Positions 1-8,382 of a DNA stretch of 64,000 nucleotides are shown one piece after another. Both the position numbers and the translations under genes were made by a program. Under the pieces are notes generated by a model. The model made no database searches. It had not been told where the DNA came from and saw only the letters and a list, made by a program, of their open reading frames with translations. Location of the stretch: positions 17,792 through 81,791 of the forward strand of contig DXCU01000075.1 in assembly GCA_019115845.1 (NCBI GenBank), written 5' to 3'. This DNA comes from Candidatus Rubneribacter avistercoris (GTDB lineage Bacteria > Actinomycetota > Coriobacteriia > Coriobacteriales > Eggerthellaceae). Numbering within the stretch: position 1 is the stretch's first letter; each line of letters starts with the position of its first letter.

Positions 1-122
1 GGCCTATCGGCCTCGACCGCGCGCAGCTCGTTTTCTGAGCTGCAGCCGGTTGCGATCACCGCCGCGCTTGCTGCTGCGGCCGCCGCCACGAAGCTCCGTC
101 TTGAGATGGGGATGGTGCTCAT
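1..122 (-). CDS. N-terminus of an exported Tat/lipoprotein (partial)
   Basis: Only the first 40 codons lie in the window; the gene runs off the left edge. The start is ATG at 122, with GGAGGG about 5 bases upstream. The protein opens MSTIPISRRSFVAA, a twin-arginine motif followed by an Ala-rich hydrophobic stretch and then ATGCSS, which fits a lipobox with Cys27. This is what exported redox enzymes of this group look like (molybdopterin oxidoreductases and FAD-dependent reductases). It is divergent from a LysR-type gene, an arrangement repeated at 34.8 kb. The enzyme class is inferred from that context because no catalytic domain is visible. Confidence 0.75.
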   Translation of the reverse strand, partial: MSTIPISRRSFVAAAAAASAAVIATGCSSENELRAVEADR

Positions 123-142
123 TGCGTCCCTCCTGTTTCTGC

Positions 143-161
143 GGGCGCCACTTTGGCGCCC
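143..161. promoter_or_regulatory. inverted repeat in a divergent promoter region
   Basis: GGGCGCCA and TGGCGCCC form a perfect 8-bp inverted repeat with a 3-base spacer, in the 183-bp gap between the exported protein and the divergent regulator. It lies in the 5' untranslated region of the leftward gene. It could be an operator or an mRNA hairpin; the sequence does not decide. Confidence 0.35.
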
Positions 162-237
162 CTCCCGTCTTTCGCCTTGCGGCTTTCGACTAGATTATTG
201 GGGGGCGCCCATGCGCAAAGCAAATGCCCATATCGAG

Positions 238-266
238 TTGTTTTGTATAGCGATAAGGCATACTAT
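238..266 (+). promoter_or_regulatory. candidate promoter of the LysR-type gene
   Basis: TTGTTT at 238-243 and TACTAT at 261-266 are separated by 17 bases and lie about 40 bases before the ATG at 306. This is a plausible vegetative sigma-factor promoter, found by eye only. Confidence 0.45.
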
Positions 267-305
267 GGACTTGAAGAGGGAAAACATAAAAGATAAGGAG
301 GGGCG

Positions 306-1226
306 ATGCCTTCAGTTGACTCGCCGAAGCCGCATCTCGACATCCAGGCCCTGAGGTACTTTCGCGCGTTCGTTCGGGAGGGGACCGTTTTGGGCGCGGC
401 GAAGTCTCTTCATCTCACCCAGCCGACGCTCTCTCGGCAGCTCATCAACCTCGAAAAGCAGGTGGGTGCGCCGCTGTACGTGAAGGAGGGGCGCCATGTG
501 AAGCTCACCGAAAAGGGCCGCGTGCTCCTTCGATACGCCGAATCGGTGGTTGATCTGGTTGAGGAGGCCGAGCGCGAGCTTTCCTCGGCCGGATCGCAGG
601 TGTCTGGCGGGGTGTTCATCGGGCATGGGGAGCCCGCCGCCATGAGGATTGTCACCATGGCGATGATGCATGTGCTTGATCGTTATCCCGATGTGCAGTT
701 CCACCTGTTCACCGGTTCGACGGGGGATCTGTTCGAGAGGCTTGACACGGGGCTTTTGGATTTCATCGTGGAAAGCGAGGTGGTGGGGCGGCCCGGTTAC
801 CGGCAGCTCATGATGCCGGTGTCGGACACATGGGGCGTGGTCATGTGCGAGGACGATCCGTTGGCCTTGCGCACCTCCATTCTCCCTTCCGATCTTGAAG
901 GCAGGCCCATCCTGTGCTCGCGCCAAGTGATCAAGGCGGGCGTGTTGCGGGATTGGGCGGGCGACTCGTTTGACAAGATGCGCCAAGTTGCCACGTTCAA
1001 CGCGGGATCGTCCATGATCAACATGCTGTCCCTGTACGGCATGGCGTACGCGTTCACGTACGAAGACCAGTTTCGGGTCAGCGGGTCGCAGGGGCTGTGC
1101 TTTCGGCCGCTCGATCCGCCGACCGAATCGGAGTGCGGCATCGTGTGGAAGAAGGCTCGCGACCTTTCCGCCGCCGCCTCCGCGTTTCTCGAATCCGTTG
1201 AGGAGCTGTGTCGGGAGTCGGCATGA
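306..1226 (+). CDS. LysR-family transcriptional regulator
   Basis: A 306-residue protein with the normal LysR length. An N-terminal winged helix-turn-helix at about residues 11-70 (LDIQALRYFRAFVREG, then AAKSLHLTQPTLSRQL) is followed by a substrate-binding-like effector domain. AAGGAGG about 5 bases before ATG 306 fixes the start. It is transcribed away from the exported Tat protein at 1-122 and probably controls that gene in response to its substrate, as divergent LysR genes usually do. The ligand cannot be told from sequence. Confidence 0.9.
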   Translation: MPSVDSPKPHLDIQALRYFRAFVREGTVLGAAKSLHLTQPTLSRQLINLEKQVGAPLYVKEGRHVKLTEKGRVLLRYAESVVDLVEEAERELSSAGSQVSGGVFIGHGEPAAMRIVTMAMMHVLDRYPDVQFHLFTGSTGDLFERLDTGLLDFIVESEVVGRPGYRQLMMPVSDTWGVVMCEDDPLALRTSILPSDLEGRPILCSRQVIKAGVLRDWAGDSFDKMRQVATFNAGSSMINMLSLYGMAYAFTYEDQFRVSGSQGLCFRPLDPPTESECGIVWKKARDLSAAASAFLESVEELCRESA

Positions 1227-1288
1227 CGCCGGCTCCCGATCAGCCCCCGCGCCGGCAAGCGGCGGCGAGGGCAAGCGGCGGTGAACCC

Positions 1289-2548
1289 TTATGCCTGATC
1301 GAAGTTCCAGGAGCTCATGTAGGCGATCTGCTCTTCGGTGAGCGCATCTATCGCAATGCCGAGCGTCTCCAGCTTCACGCGGGCGATGCCGTCGTCTATC
1401 TCCACCGGCACGTCATACACCTTGTTCTCCAGCTCGCCGGCGTGCGCGTAGAGGTACTCGGCGGCCATGATCTGGTTGGCGAAGCTCATGTCCATCACCG
1501 ACGCCGGGTGCCCCTCGGCGCAGCTCAGGTTCACAAGCCGCCCTTGGGCCAGCAGCACCACCGTGCGCCCGTCGGCGAGCGTGTACTCCTCCACCAGGGG
1601 CTTTAGCTCCTCCTTCTTCACGGCGTGCTCCTCCAGCCAGCCGATGTTGATCTCGGAGTCGAAGTGCCCGGAGTTGCAGATGATGGCGCCGTCTTTCATG
1701 TTCTCGAACGCGGGTCCGTCGATGACCTTGCAGTTGCCGGTCACGGTCACCCACACATCGGCGAAGCGGGCGGCCTCGGCGGCGGGCATCACCTCGTAGC
1801 CCTCCATGTGGGCCTCGAGCGCCTTTAAGGGGTCCACCTCGCACACGATCACGCGCATGCCCATGCCTTTGGCGCGCAGGGCCAGGCCGCTTCCGCAGTA
1901 GCCGTAGCCCGACACCACGATGGTGCGCCCGCACATCAGGCGGTTCGTGGCGCGGATGATGCCGTCCAAGGTGGACTGGCCCGTGCCGTAGTGGTTGTCG
2001 AAGCAGTGCTTGGTGTTGGCGTCGTTGATGTTGAACACAGGGTAGGAAAGCGTGCCGTCGGCGGCCATGGCGGCCAGGCGCACCACGCCCGTGGTCGTCT
2101 CCTCGGTGCCGCCGATCACGCCTTTGAGCTGCTCGGGGAAGCGCGTGTGCAAAGCGGTGTCCAAATCGGCCCCATCGTCCATGACGATCTGCGGGTTGGT
2201 GGCTATGACGGCCTCGATGTGGCGGTTGTAGGTTTGCGCGTCCTCCCCGGCGATGGCGAACACCTCCACGCCGAAGTCGCGCACGAGTGCGGCCGCCGTG
2301 TCGTCCTGGGTGGACAGCGGGTTCGAGGCGCAGAGCGCCACCTGGGCGCCCGCCGCCTTGAGCGCGCGCATGAGGTTGGCGGTCTCGGTGGTCACGTGCA
2401 TGCACGCGCCGATGCGCACGCCCTCAAGCGGGCGCTCGCGTTCGAAGCGCTCGCGGATGGACGCGAGCACGGGCATGTCGCGATCGGCCCATAGGATGCG
2501 GGCGAGGCCGGCGTCGGCCAGGTTGATGTCCTTGATGTCGTGGTTCAA
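1289..2548 (-). CDS. ahcY: adenosylhomocysteinase
   Basis: A 419-residue protein that hydrolyses S-adenosylhomocysteine to adenosine and homocysteine, clearing the inhibitor made by methyltransferases. Visible signatures are the substrate-domain segment GACMHVTTETANL, the block VFNINDANTKHCFDNHYG with the active-site Lys, the NAD-binding GYGYCGSGLALRAKG, and a C-terminal region ending YMSSWNF. I chose the TTG start at 2548 because GGAGG lies 7 bases before it and the family N-terminus begins there; the open frame extends 63 codons further without any homology. It stands alone, with no metE, metF or mtn beside it. Confidence 0.93.
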   Translation of the reverse strand: MNHDIKDINLADAGLARILWADRDMPVLASIRERFERERPLEGVRIGACMHVTTETANLMRALKAAGAQVALCASNPLSTQDDTAAALVRDFGVEVFAIAGEDAQTYNRHIEAVIATNPQIVMDDGADLDTALHTRFPEQLKGVIGGTEETTTGVVRLAAMAADGTLSYPVFNINDANTKHCFDNHYGTGQSTLDGIIRATNRLMCGRTIVVSGYGYCGSGLALRAKGMGMRVIVCEVDPLKALEAHMEGYEVMPAAEAARFADVWVTVTGNCKVIDGPAFENMKDGAIICNSGHFDSEINIGWLEEHAVKKEELKPLVEEYTLADGRTVVLLAQGRLVNLSCAEGHPASVMDMSFANQIMAAEYLYAHAGELENKVYDVPVEIDDGIARVKLETLGIAIDALTEEQIAYMSSWNFDQA

Positions 2549-2841
2549 GGGATGCCTCCGTCTTTTGGGTAGGGGATTTCGACTCGTTGCGGGTGACAAG
2601 GGTATCACAGGGCCGATGCGCCCGCACGGCCCGTCCGCTCTAATATGGAGGCCATATGCAGAATCTGTGTGAAGAACGGTGTTTTCTCCGGGTAAAACCA
2701 GAAGAAAAGGTAACGGAGGAGCGCCTTTTGGCCCCATGTGCCGCGCAAGTCGCTATACTTTCACGAGTTTGGTGTGCGCCCTGCTGGCATGGGGGCGGCG
2801 TGAGCAGTGCGCTTCCGCTGGGGGCCGATAAAGGAGCAAAG
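2549..2841. promoter_or_regulatory. divergent promoter region of ahcY and a glycosyltransferase gene
   Basis: A 293-bp gap between divergent genes. ATATGG-AGG-CCATAT at 2643-2657 is a perfect 6-bp inverted repeat. On the plus strand TATACT at 2755-2760 is a good -10 element for the glycosyltransferase, with a loosely spaced TTGGCC upstream at 2729-2734 (20-base spacer). I see no gene here. Confidence 0.4.
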
Positions 2842-4164
2842 GTGCTGGACCAGTTTTTCTCGCAGATTTCCTTCGTTGACGTGTTCAACTTCTGCGTGTT
2901 CATCGCGTTCACGATCTGCTACACCTATCAACTCTACTACGTGTTCGTGGTGCTCACCCGCAAGCCCCGGGAGCTTGTCGCGAAGCGCAACCACAAGTTC
3001 GCCGTCGTGGTGTCGGCGCGCAACGAAGCCGCCGTCATCGGCGACCTCATCCACTCCATCAAGGTGCAGAACTACCCTTCTGAGCTCATCGACGTGTTCG
3101 TGATCGCCGACAACTGCACCGACGACACGGCGCGGGTCGCGCGCGAGGCCGGAGCCACCGTGTTCCCCCGGGCGAACGACAAGGAGGTGGGGAAGGGCTA
3201 CGCGCTCGACTACGGCTTCCAGGTCATCCGCGAGCAGTACGCCGACCGCGGCTACGAGGCCTATTTCGTGTTCGACGCCGACAACGTGCTGGACGTGAAC
3301 TACTTCCGCGAGATGAACAAGACCTTCGACAACGGGGCCGTCGCCTCCACCAGCTACCGCAACTCCAAAAACTACGACTCCAACTGGATCAGCGCCGGCT
3401 ACGCCGTGTGGTTTTTGCGCGAGGCGAAGTTCCTCAACCAGGCCCGCCTCACGCTCAACACCAGCTGCGCGGTGTCGGGCACGGGCTTTTTCGTGGCCGC
3501 CGACATCATAGAGAAGCACGGCGGGTGGAAATGGCACCTGCTCACCGAGGACATCGAGTTCTCCGCGAGCAGCATCCTGGAGGGGCGTCGCATCAGCTAC
3601 TGCCCCACGGCCATCCTCTACGACGAGCAGCCTACGACGTTCCGTGACTCGTGGAACCAGCGCTTCCGCTGGGCGAAGGGCTTTTACCAGGTGTTTTGGC
3701 ACTACGGCGCGCGCCTGGCCAAGGGCATAGCCACCAACCCCAAAGGCTCGCGCTTCGCGTGCTACGACATGCTCATGACCATTGCGCCGGGCATGCTGCT
3801 GACCATCGTTTCGGTGACGTTCAACGCCATCATCTTGGCCCTGGCTTCCATGGGGCTTATGTCCACGGGCGTCATGGTGGCCTCGTCGGTGTCGTCCATC
3901 TTCTTCTGCCTGATGAACTACCTGGTGTTCATGTTCATGTTCGGCGTGCTCACCACGTTCGTGGAATGGGATTCCATCCGCTCCACCACGGGCAAGAAGG
4001 TGCTTTACATGTTCACCTTCCCCTTCTTCATGCTCACCTACGTGCCCATAGCGCTGGTGGCGCTGGTGAAGAAGTGCAAGTGGAAGCCCATCCAGCACAG
4101 CATCTCGGTGGATGTTTCGGAGTTCTCCGAGGCCGCTGCCGACGCGCACAAGCGCTCGCTGTAG
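2842..4164 (+). CDS. membrane glycosyltransferase family 2, processive type
   Basis: A 440-residue membrane protein. One N-terminal transmembrane segment (residues about 12-36) precedes a cytoplasmic GT2 domain with VVSARNE, the acidic FVFDADNV motif, the LTEDIEFS motif and QRFRWAKG. The D, D, ED, QxxRW order marks enzymes related to cellulose and hyaluronan synthases, which polymerise sugars and export the chain. Three or four further hydrophobic segments follow. I start at GTG 2842 because AAAGGAG is correctly placed before it and the in-frame upstream sequence has no homology. The product is unknown; a surface polysaccharide or glycolipid is likely. No partner genes are adjacent. Confidence 0.85.
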   Translation: MLDQFFSQISFVDVFNFCVFIAFTICYTYQLYYVFVVLTRKPRELVAKRNHKFAVVVSARNEAAVIGDLIHSIKVQNYPSELIDVFVIADNCTDDTARVAREAGATVFPRANDKEVGKGYALDYGFQVIREQYADRGYEAYFVFDADNVLDVNYFREMNKTFDNGAVASTSYRNSKNYDSNWISAGYAVWFLREAKFLNQARLTLNTSCAVSGTGFFVAADIIEKHGGWKWHLLTEDIEFSASSILEGRRISYCPTAILYDEQPTTFRDSWNQRFRWAKGFYQVFWHYGARLAKGIATNPKGSRFACYDMLMTIAPGMLLTIVSVTFNAIILALASMGLMSTGVMVASSVSSIFFCLMNYLVFMFMFGVLTTFVEWDSIRSTTGKKVLYMFTFPFFMLTYVPIALVALVKKCKWKPIQHSISVDVSEFSEAAADAHKRSL

Positions 4165-4216
4165 CGCATGCGGGCGCCGGCGGGGCGCCTGGGTCCTCGC
4201 CGGTCGCGGGGTTGTG

Positions 4217-5062
4217 CTACCAGACGCGCGCGAAGGTAAGGCAGCGCACGGTGCCTGATCCGGCCGCCCGCAGGGCGTCGGCGGCGGCGAGCAGCGTGGC
4301 GCCCGTGGTGCACACGTCGTCCACGACGAGCGCGTGCGGGGGCGCGCAGGCTCCGGGCAGCACGCGGAACCTCCCCTCCATGTTCTCGAGCCGTTCGCGT
4401 CGCGAGAGCGCGCGCTGATCGTTTGCGCGCGGGCGCGCGAGCGCCGGGGCGGTTTCCAGCCCGAGCAGGGCGGCCGTTGCGCGGGCAAGCTCCTCTCCGT
4501 GGTCGAACCCCCGTCGCCGCCGTGCGGCGGAGGTGGCCGGGATGGGGACCACCGCAGGGCGCGCGGCCAGCCACTCCGGGGAGGGGATGGGGGCCATGAG
4601 CTTTGCCATGACCCCCGCCAACCGGCGTTCTCCCGCGTCCTTCCAGGTGCGGACGATGCGCGCCGCCGCGTCGTCGAAGATGACGGCGCTCGCGCACCCG
4701 TCGTATGAAAGCTCCTCGCGGCCTGCCGCCCCCATCATCACGGCGTTGCACTCGGTGCATTGCACGCGGCCGAACGGCGCTCCGCATCGCGGGCAGGCGC
4801 GCCACCAGTCCAGGTGGCAAAGGCGCGCCTCGCAGCGTGCGCACAGGACGTCCCCCGGCTCGTCGCAGACGGCGCAGCGGGTGGGCCACAGCGTCTCCGC
4901 CACGGCCTCGGCGGCTCCCTGCGCGTACAGGCCCGCCGTGCGAGCTGTGCGGCGGAGCGCGTTTTGACGCAGAGGAGGTTGCCGACGCGCGGGCCGGGCG
5001 CGCCGAAGGGAGCGCTTTGCGCGCGACGGCGTTTCGGACGGTATGTGCGCGCTCGGCGTCAT
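4217..5062 (-). CDS. comF: ComF-family phosphoribosyltransferase-like protein
   Basis: A 281-residue protein with two CxxC pairs (CAVC, CARC, then CPRC, CTEC) forming a zinc-finger region at about residues 60-110, followed by a phosphoribosyltransferase fold with the PRPP-loop signature ALVVDDVCTTGATL near the C-terminus. ComF assists DNA uptake in naturally competent bacteria, though many bacteria that carry it are not known to be competent. The first 55 residues are basic and low in complexity. There is no ribosome binding site before ATG 5062; instead TAGCAT lies 6 bases upstream, preceded by TGG (an extended -10), so the mRNA may be leaderless. Confidence 0.85.
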   Translation of the reverse strand: MTPSAHIPSETPSRAKRSLRRARPARRQPPLRQNALRRTARTAGLYAQGAAEAVAETLWPTRCAVCDEPGDVLCARCEARLCHLDWWRACPRCGAPFGRVQCTECNAVMMGAAGREELSYDGCASAVIFDDAAARIVRTWKDAGERRLAGVMAKLMAPIPSPEWLAARPAVVPIPATSAARRRRGFDHGEELARATAALLGLETAPALARPRANDQRALSRRERLENMEGRFRVLPGACAPPHALVVDDVCTTGATLLAAADALRAAGSGTVRCLTFARVW

Positions 5063-5138
5063 GTTCCGATGCTACCACGGAGGCCCTTGCGCGGAGCTTC
5101 CCGTTTTCCAGTGCGCCTTCGCTTCGTTCTTTCGCGGA

Positions 5139-5339
5139 TCCAGCGTGGATCTGACGCGTGTCCGACGCGCGTTTGATGCGGATCCGACGCGAACTTGGCG
5201 CGCGTCCAGCGCGGACCTGGCGCGCGTCCGACGCGCGTTCGGCGCCCATCCAGCGTGCGCTCGGCGATTGACCCGCTTATCTCGTGCGCTCGGCATGCGC
5301 CTCGTGCTTGGTCCGCGTCCAACCCGCGCTTGGTCCGCG
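5139..5339. repeat. 22-bp degenerate tandem repeat (iteron-like)
   Basis: Six contiguous 22-bp units start at 5139, 5161, 5183, 5205, 5227 and 5249, each beginning TCC(A/G)(A/G)CG and most ending in a GGCGCGCG-like block. A further clear unit is at 5318-5339, with degenerate copies between. The period is two helical turns, so each unit would present the same face to a bound protein. The array lies in the 654-bp gap between comF and the solute-binding lipoprotein. 22 is not a multiple of 3 and no coding signal is seen. Confidence 0.7.
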
Positions 5340-5403
5340 CCCACCCGCGCGTTTTCCGCCCTCTCGGCTTTCCGAGGTATTGAGCAGATTCCCGCCGCAC
5401 GCT

Positions 5404-5716
5404 TTCGGGCGGATGGCGCATCTGCTACACTAACCGTGCTTCTTTCGAGTCTGTAGTTGCGGGTTCGGCGGTGGTTCGAGCCCTAGTCCACGGCAGATGC
5501 GGTCGAAAGGACCCACGTAAGCCGCGTTGCGCGGCGATCATGGCGTATCCTAGAGGTAAGTCGCACCGCCCGTCTGAACACGCGGCATCCGGTCGCGGCG
5601 GGCGAGAGGGCGACGGGCGCAAGCTCGGCTCCGGTGCGCGGGTGTGGGGGCAAAGACTAGGTCAGTCGGAAGAGGCGTTTTCGTCGAAGCAAACGGCAGA
5701 TGGAGGCATTCCGGTT
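5404..5716 (+). promoter_or_regulatory. candidate promoter and 280-nt leader
   Basis: TTCGGG at 5404-5409 and TACACT at 5426-5431, 16 bases apart, form a moderate promoter. Transcription from it would give a leader of about 280 nt before the lipoprotein ATG at 5717, long enough for a structured regulatory RNA. I compared it by eye with common riboswitch, tmRNA, RNase P and SRP RNA motifs and could not match it. GGAGG at 5702-5706 is the ribosome binding site. Confidence 0.35.
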
Positions 5717-6748
5717 ATGAAGCGTTTGAAGGCGCTCGCGTCCTGCGGCATCGCAATCGCGTGCGCGGCGGTTTTGGCCGCCGGTATGGCGGGCTGTTCG
5801 TCACAGCAATCCTACGCGCCTCCCGAGGCGGTGCCCACGGTTTCCACGCCGGCCATAGGCCAGGAGGGCGTGCTGCGGGTGGGAGTGAACACCGACAGCG
5901 CTCCTTTGGCCGGTCAGCCGTCCGGTTCCGCCAAGATCGTCGGTGTGGACGTGGATGTGGCCGCGGCCTTGGCCGATGCCCTGGGGCTGAAGCTCGAGGT
6001 GGTTGACGTGGGGTCCGATCCCGAAACGGCCCTGACCGAAGGAACGGTCGACGTGGTCATGGGCGTGGACACCTCCGATTCCGACGCCTCGTTCTGGACT
6101 TCCCAGGCCTACCTTCCCACTGCGGTGGCCCTGTTCTCCACGCCCTCCAACGCGACGGTGCCCACGAACGCCTCGCAGCCCTCCGTTGCGGCTCAGGTGT
6201 CTTCCAAAAGCGCGTGGGCGGTCACCAACGAGTTCGACCAGGGCAGCATAACCACCACGCAAGACCTCAAGAGCGCGTTTTCCGCCCTTGAGTCGGGCCA
6301 GGTGGACTACGTTGCGGCCGACGCCGTCATCGGCACGTACGTCGCCCATAGCGCCGGCGACGAGGTGCAGATCGTCGCGCTCATGCAGCAGCCGAGCGGG
6401 TACGCGGTGGGCGTGCTCGACGGCAACACCGAGCTCAAGCAGGCCGTGGCGGACGCGTTGGCCGTGATCGAAGGCAACGGCACCGTTGCGGTCATCGAGC
6501 GGAAATGGCTTGGAACGGCGCTCGATTTGTCCAGCACGCCCCTGACCGCGGGCGCGACGTCGTCGGCCTCCTCGGGGACCGATGCGGCTTCCGGCGAGAC
6601 CGGCTCCGAGGCCGGGGAGGGCGCCCCGAGCGCGGACGGCGAAGCCGAATCTGACGCCCCGAGCACAGACGGCGGGGCTGCCGAGGGCTCTGCGACCGAA
6701 TCCGACGCCCCGGGCGCAGCCGGCGCCCCATCCGAAAGCGCCGCCTAG
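5717..6748 (+). CDS. extracellular solute-binding lipoprotein (SBP_bac_3 type)
   Basis: A 343-residue lipoprotein. The signal peptide ends AAGMAGCSS (lipobox Cys about residue 25). The body (residues about 55-280) is an amino-acid-type periplasmic binding fold: VLRVGVNTDSAP, VDVDVAAALADALG, GTVDVVMGVDTSD and YVAADAVIGTYV. A tail of about 60 residues is rich in Ala, Ser, Gly, Asp and Glu with repeated SDAPs-type units and looks disordered, like a spacer. It presumably captures amino acids or a related ligand for an ABC transporter, but no permease or ATPase gene is nearby. Confidence 0.85.
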   Translation: MKRLKALASCGIAIACAAVLAAGMAGCSSQQSYAPPEAVPTVSTPAIGQEGVLRVGVNTDSAPLAGQPSGSAKIVGVDVDVAAALADALGLKLEVVDVGSDPETALTEGTVDVVMGVDTSDSDASFWTSQAYLPTAVALFSTPSNATVPTNASQPSVAAQVSSKSAWAVTNEFDQGSITTTQDLKSAFSALESGQVDYVAADAVIGTYVAHSAGDEVQIVALMQQPSGYAVGVLDGNTELKQAVADALAVIEGNGTVAVIERKWLGTALDLSSTPLTAGATSSASSGTDAASGETGSEAGEGAPSADGEAESDAPSTDGGAAEGSATESDAPGAAGAPSESAA

Positions 6749-6777
6749 CCCGCGCAGTGTGCGGAAGGTGAGCCGAG

Positions 6778-6810
6778 GGCCCGCGACGCGAAATCGCGCC
6801 GCGGGCCTTT
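6778..6810 (+). terminator. rho-independent terminator after the lipoprotein gene
   Basis: GGCCCGCG plus CGCG pair with CGCG plus CGCGGGCC around an AAAT loop, followed by TTT. It lies 29 bases after the stop codon at 6748. Confidence 0.75.
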
Positions 6811-6961
6811 CCCTATGCGGCGGCACAGGGGCGATTCGCTTTGGAAGGCCGACGGCTTCCGAGGACGACGCCCCGCATTGTTTTTCGCTCATCGGTTGAC
6901 TTGGAGCGCGCTCCAAGTGATTCAATGGTTGCGTTGGACGAACGGAAGGCGGAAAGACGGC

Positions 6962-7795
6962 ATGGAGACACGGGAATTGCGCGCGCTGCTTGCGCGGGTG
7001 GCGGAGGGGAAGGCGTCCGTCGACGAGGCCGAGCTGGCCTTGCGCATGGCTCCCTTCACGGATCTGGGTTGGGCGAAGGTGGACCACCACCGCGGCGTGC
7101 GCCAGGGCGTGTCGGAGGTGGTGTACGGCGCGGGCAAAACGGCCGGTCAGATAGCGGACATCTGCCGGGCCCTTGCGGCGGGGGGGCAGGAGCGCGTGCT
7201 CGTCACGCGCCTGGACGAGGAGAAGGCCGGCGAGGTTGAGCGCCTGCTGTCCCAAGGCGGCGCGGCTGCGGGCGACGGGCCTTGCGCTGGCGCGCTTGCG
7301 GGCGGCGCGTTCTCGGAGGCCGCGTTTCGCTATCATGCGCTGCCGCGCCTGGGCATCCTCGGCGGCCTTCCCGAGCCTGACGGGAACGGGTCGGTGGTCA
7401 TCGCCGCCGCCGGCACGAGCGATTTGCCCGTGGCCGAGGAAGCGGCGATGACCGCCGAGATGCTGGGCAACCGCGTGGTGAGGCTCTACGACGTGGGCGT
7501 GGCCGGCATCCACCGCCTGCTCGCGCACGCCGACGACATCGCCGCCGCGAGCGCGGTGGTGGCTGTGGCCGGCATGGAGGGGGCGCTTGCCAGCGTGGTG
7601 GGCGGCCTGGCGTCGTGCCCGGTCATCGCCGTGCCGACGAGTGTGGGCTACGGTGCCAGCTTCGGCGGGGTGGCCGCGCTTCTGGCCATGCTCAACTCGT
7701 GCGCGTCGGGGGTGTCGGTGGTCAACATCGACAACGGTTTCGGCGCGGGCTACCAGGCGCACCTGATCAACCATGCGAAAGCGAGGAACGTATGA
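6962..7795 (+). CDS. larB: nickel-pincer cofactor biosynthesis protein LarB
   Basis: A 277-residue protein. In the known pathway LarB carboxylates and hydrolyses nicotinic acid adenine dinucleotide to the bis-carboxylic mononucleotide precursor of the NPN cofactor. Seen are the N-terminal segment ending VDHHRGVRQGVSEVVYG and an AIR-carboxylase-like C-terminal domain (AAGTSDLPVAEEAAMTAEMLG, VAVAGMEGALASVVGGLA, PVIAVPTSVGYGASFGG). ATG 6962 matches the family start; the ribosome binding site is weak. The stop overlaps the larC-like start as ATGA, so the two are translationally coupled. larA and larE are absent from the window. Confidence 0.92.
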   Translation: METRELRALLARVAEGKASVDEAELALRMAPFTDLGWAKVDHHRGVRQGVSEVVYGAGKTAGQIADICRALAAGGQERVLVTRLDEEKAGEVERLLSQGGAAAGDGPCAGALAGGAFSEAAFRYHALPRLGILGGLPEPDGNGSVVIAAAGTSDLPVAEEAAMTAEMLGNRVVRLYDVGVAGIHRLLAHADDIAAASAVVAVAGMEGALASVVGGLASCPVIAVPTSVGYGASFGGVAALLAMLNSCASGVSVVNIDNGFGAGYQAHLINHAKARNV

Positions 7796-8343
7796 CGACC
7801 CTTTTCTGGAACCTTGAGGAAAACGCTACGCGAAGGCATCTTCTGGCCGAGGCTCTTTTGCAGCTGCCCGAGGAGGCGCGCGGCGCCGTGCTGGCGGCGG
7901 CCGACGCGGCGGGCGTTCCCGACTCCCACCATCACGATCTGGCGGAGGTGAACGCCACCATCGACGCGCTGCGGGCGAGCGAGCGCGCGAAGGCCGACAT
8001 GCGGGCGGTCTACCGCATTCTGGCCGAAGCCGAGGCCGCCGCGCACGGCTGCTCGGTGGAGCAGACTCACTTCCACGAAGTGGGGAACGGAGAGGCGCTT
8101 AGGAACGTGCTGGCCATCTGCTTGGCCGTGGAGGCGCTTTCTCCCGATCGCGTGCGCGCCACGCGCGTGCAGACAGGCGAGGGCACCGTCGTGTGCGCGC
8201 ACGGCGAGCTGGCCGTCCCCGCGCCCGCCACGGCCGCCATCATCGCGCGCGGCATTCCCGTGTGCGAGCGCACGCTGCCGGGCGAGCGTTGCACTCCCAC
8301 GAGCGCCGCCGTCATTCTGCACTTCGTGGACGAGTTCGAATAG
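7792..8343 (+). CDS. larC: short LarC-like nickel-insertion protein
   Basis: A 183-residue protein related to the first half of LarC, which inserts nickel into the pincer cofactor. The recognisable part runs from residue about 40 (SHHHDLAEVN) through AEAEAAAHGCSVEQTHFHEVG to HGELAVPAPATAAII and GERCTPTSAAVI. Two usual parts are missing. The family N-terminus with its GisGDM motif is replaced by an unrelated short segment, and there is no LarC2 (C-terminal) domain in any frame after 8343, where GC-rich repeats begin. It may be a minimal LarC1 or a decayed gene. Confidence 0.75.
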   Translation: MTTLFWNLEENATRRHLLAEALLQLPEEARGAVLAAADAAGVPDSHHHDLAEVNATIDALRASERAKADMRAVYRILAEAEAAAHGCSVEQTHFHEVGNGEALRNVLAICLAVEALSPDRVRATRVQTGEGTVVCAHGELAVPAPATAAIIARGIPVCERTLPGERCTPTSAAVILHFVDEFE

Positions 8344-8382
8344 GGAGCCGGCGAAGGGCCGGGCGCGCACGAACGCTCGGGC

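Noticed and set aside
312..1274. Long open frame on the minus strand opposite the LysR gene
   Set aside because: Arg/His/Ala-rich composition of an antisense shadow in GC-rich DNA; the plus strand has a complete LysR protein with ribosome binding site.
5139..5339. CRISPR array
   Set aside because: Units are contiguous 22-mers without spacers, and no cas genes are present.
5438..5716. RNase P RNA, tmRNA or SRP RNA
   Set aside because: Characteristic conserved blocks of these RNAs were not found when compared by eye.
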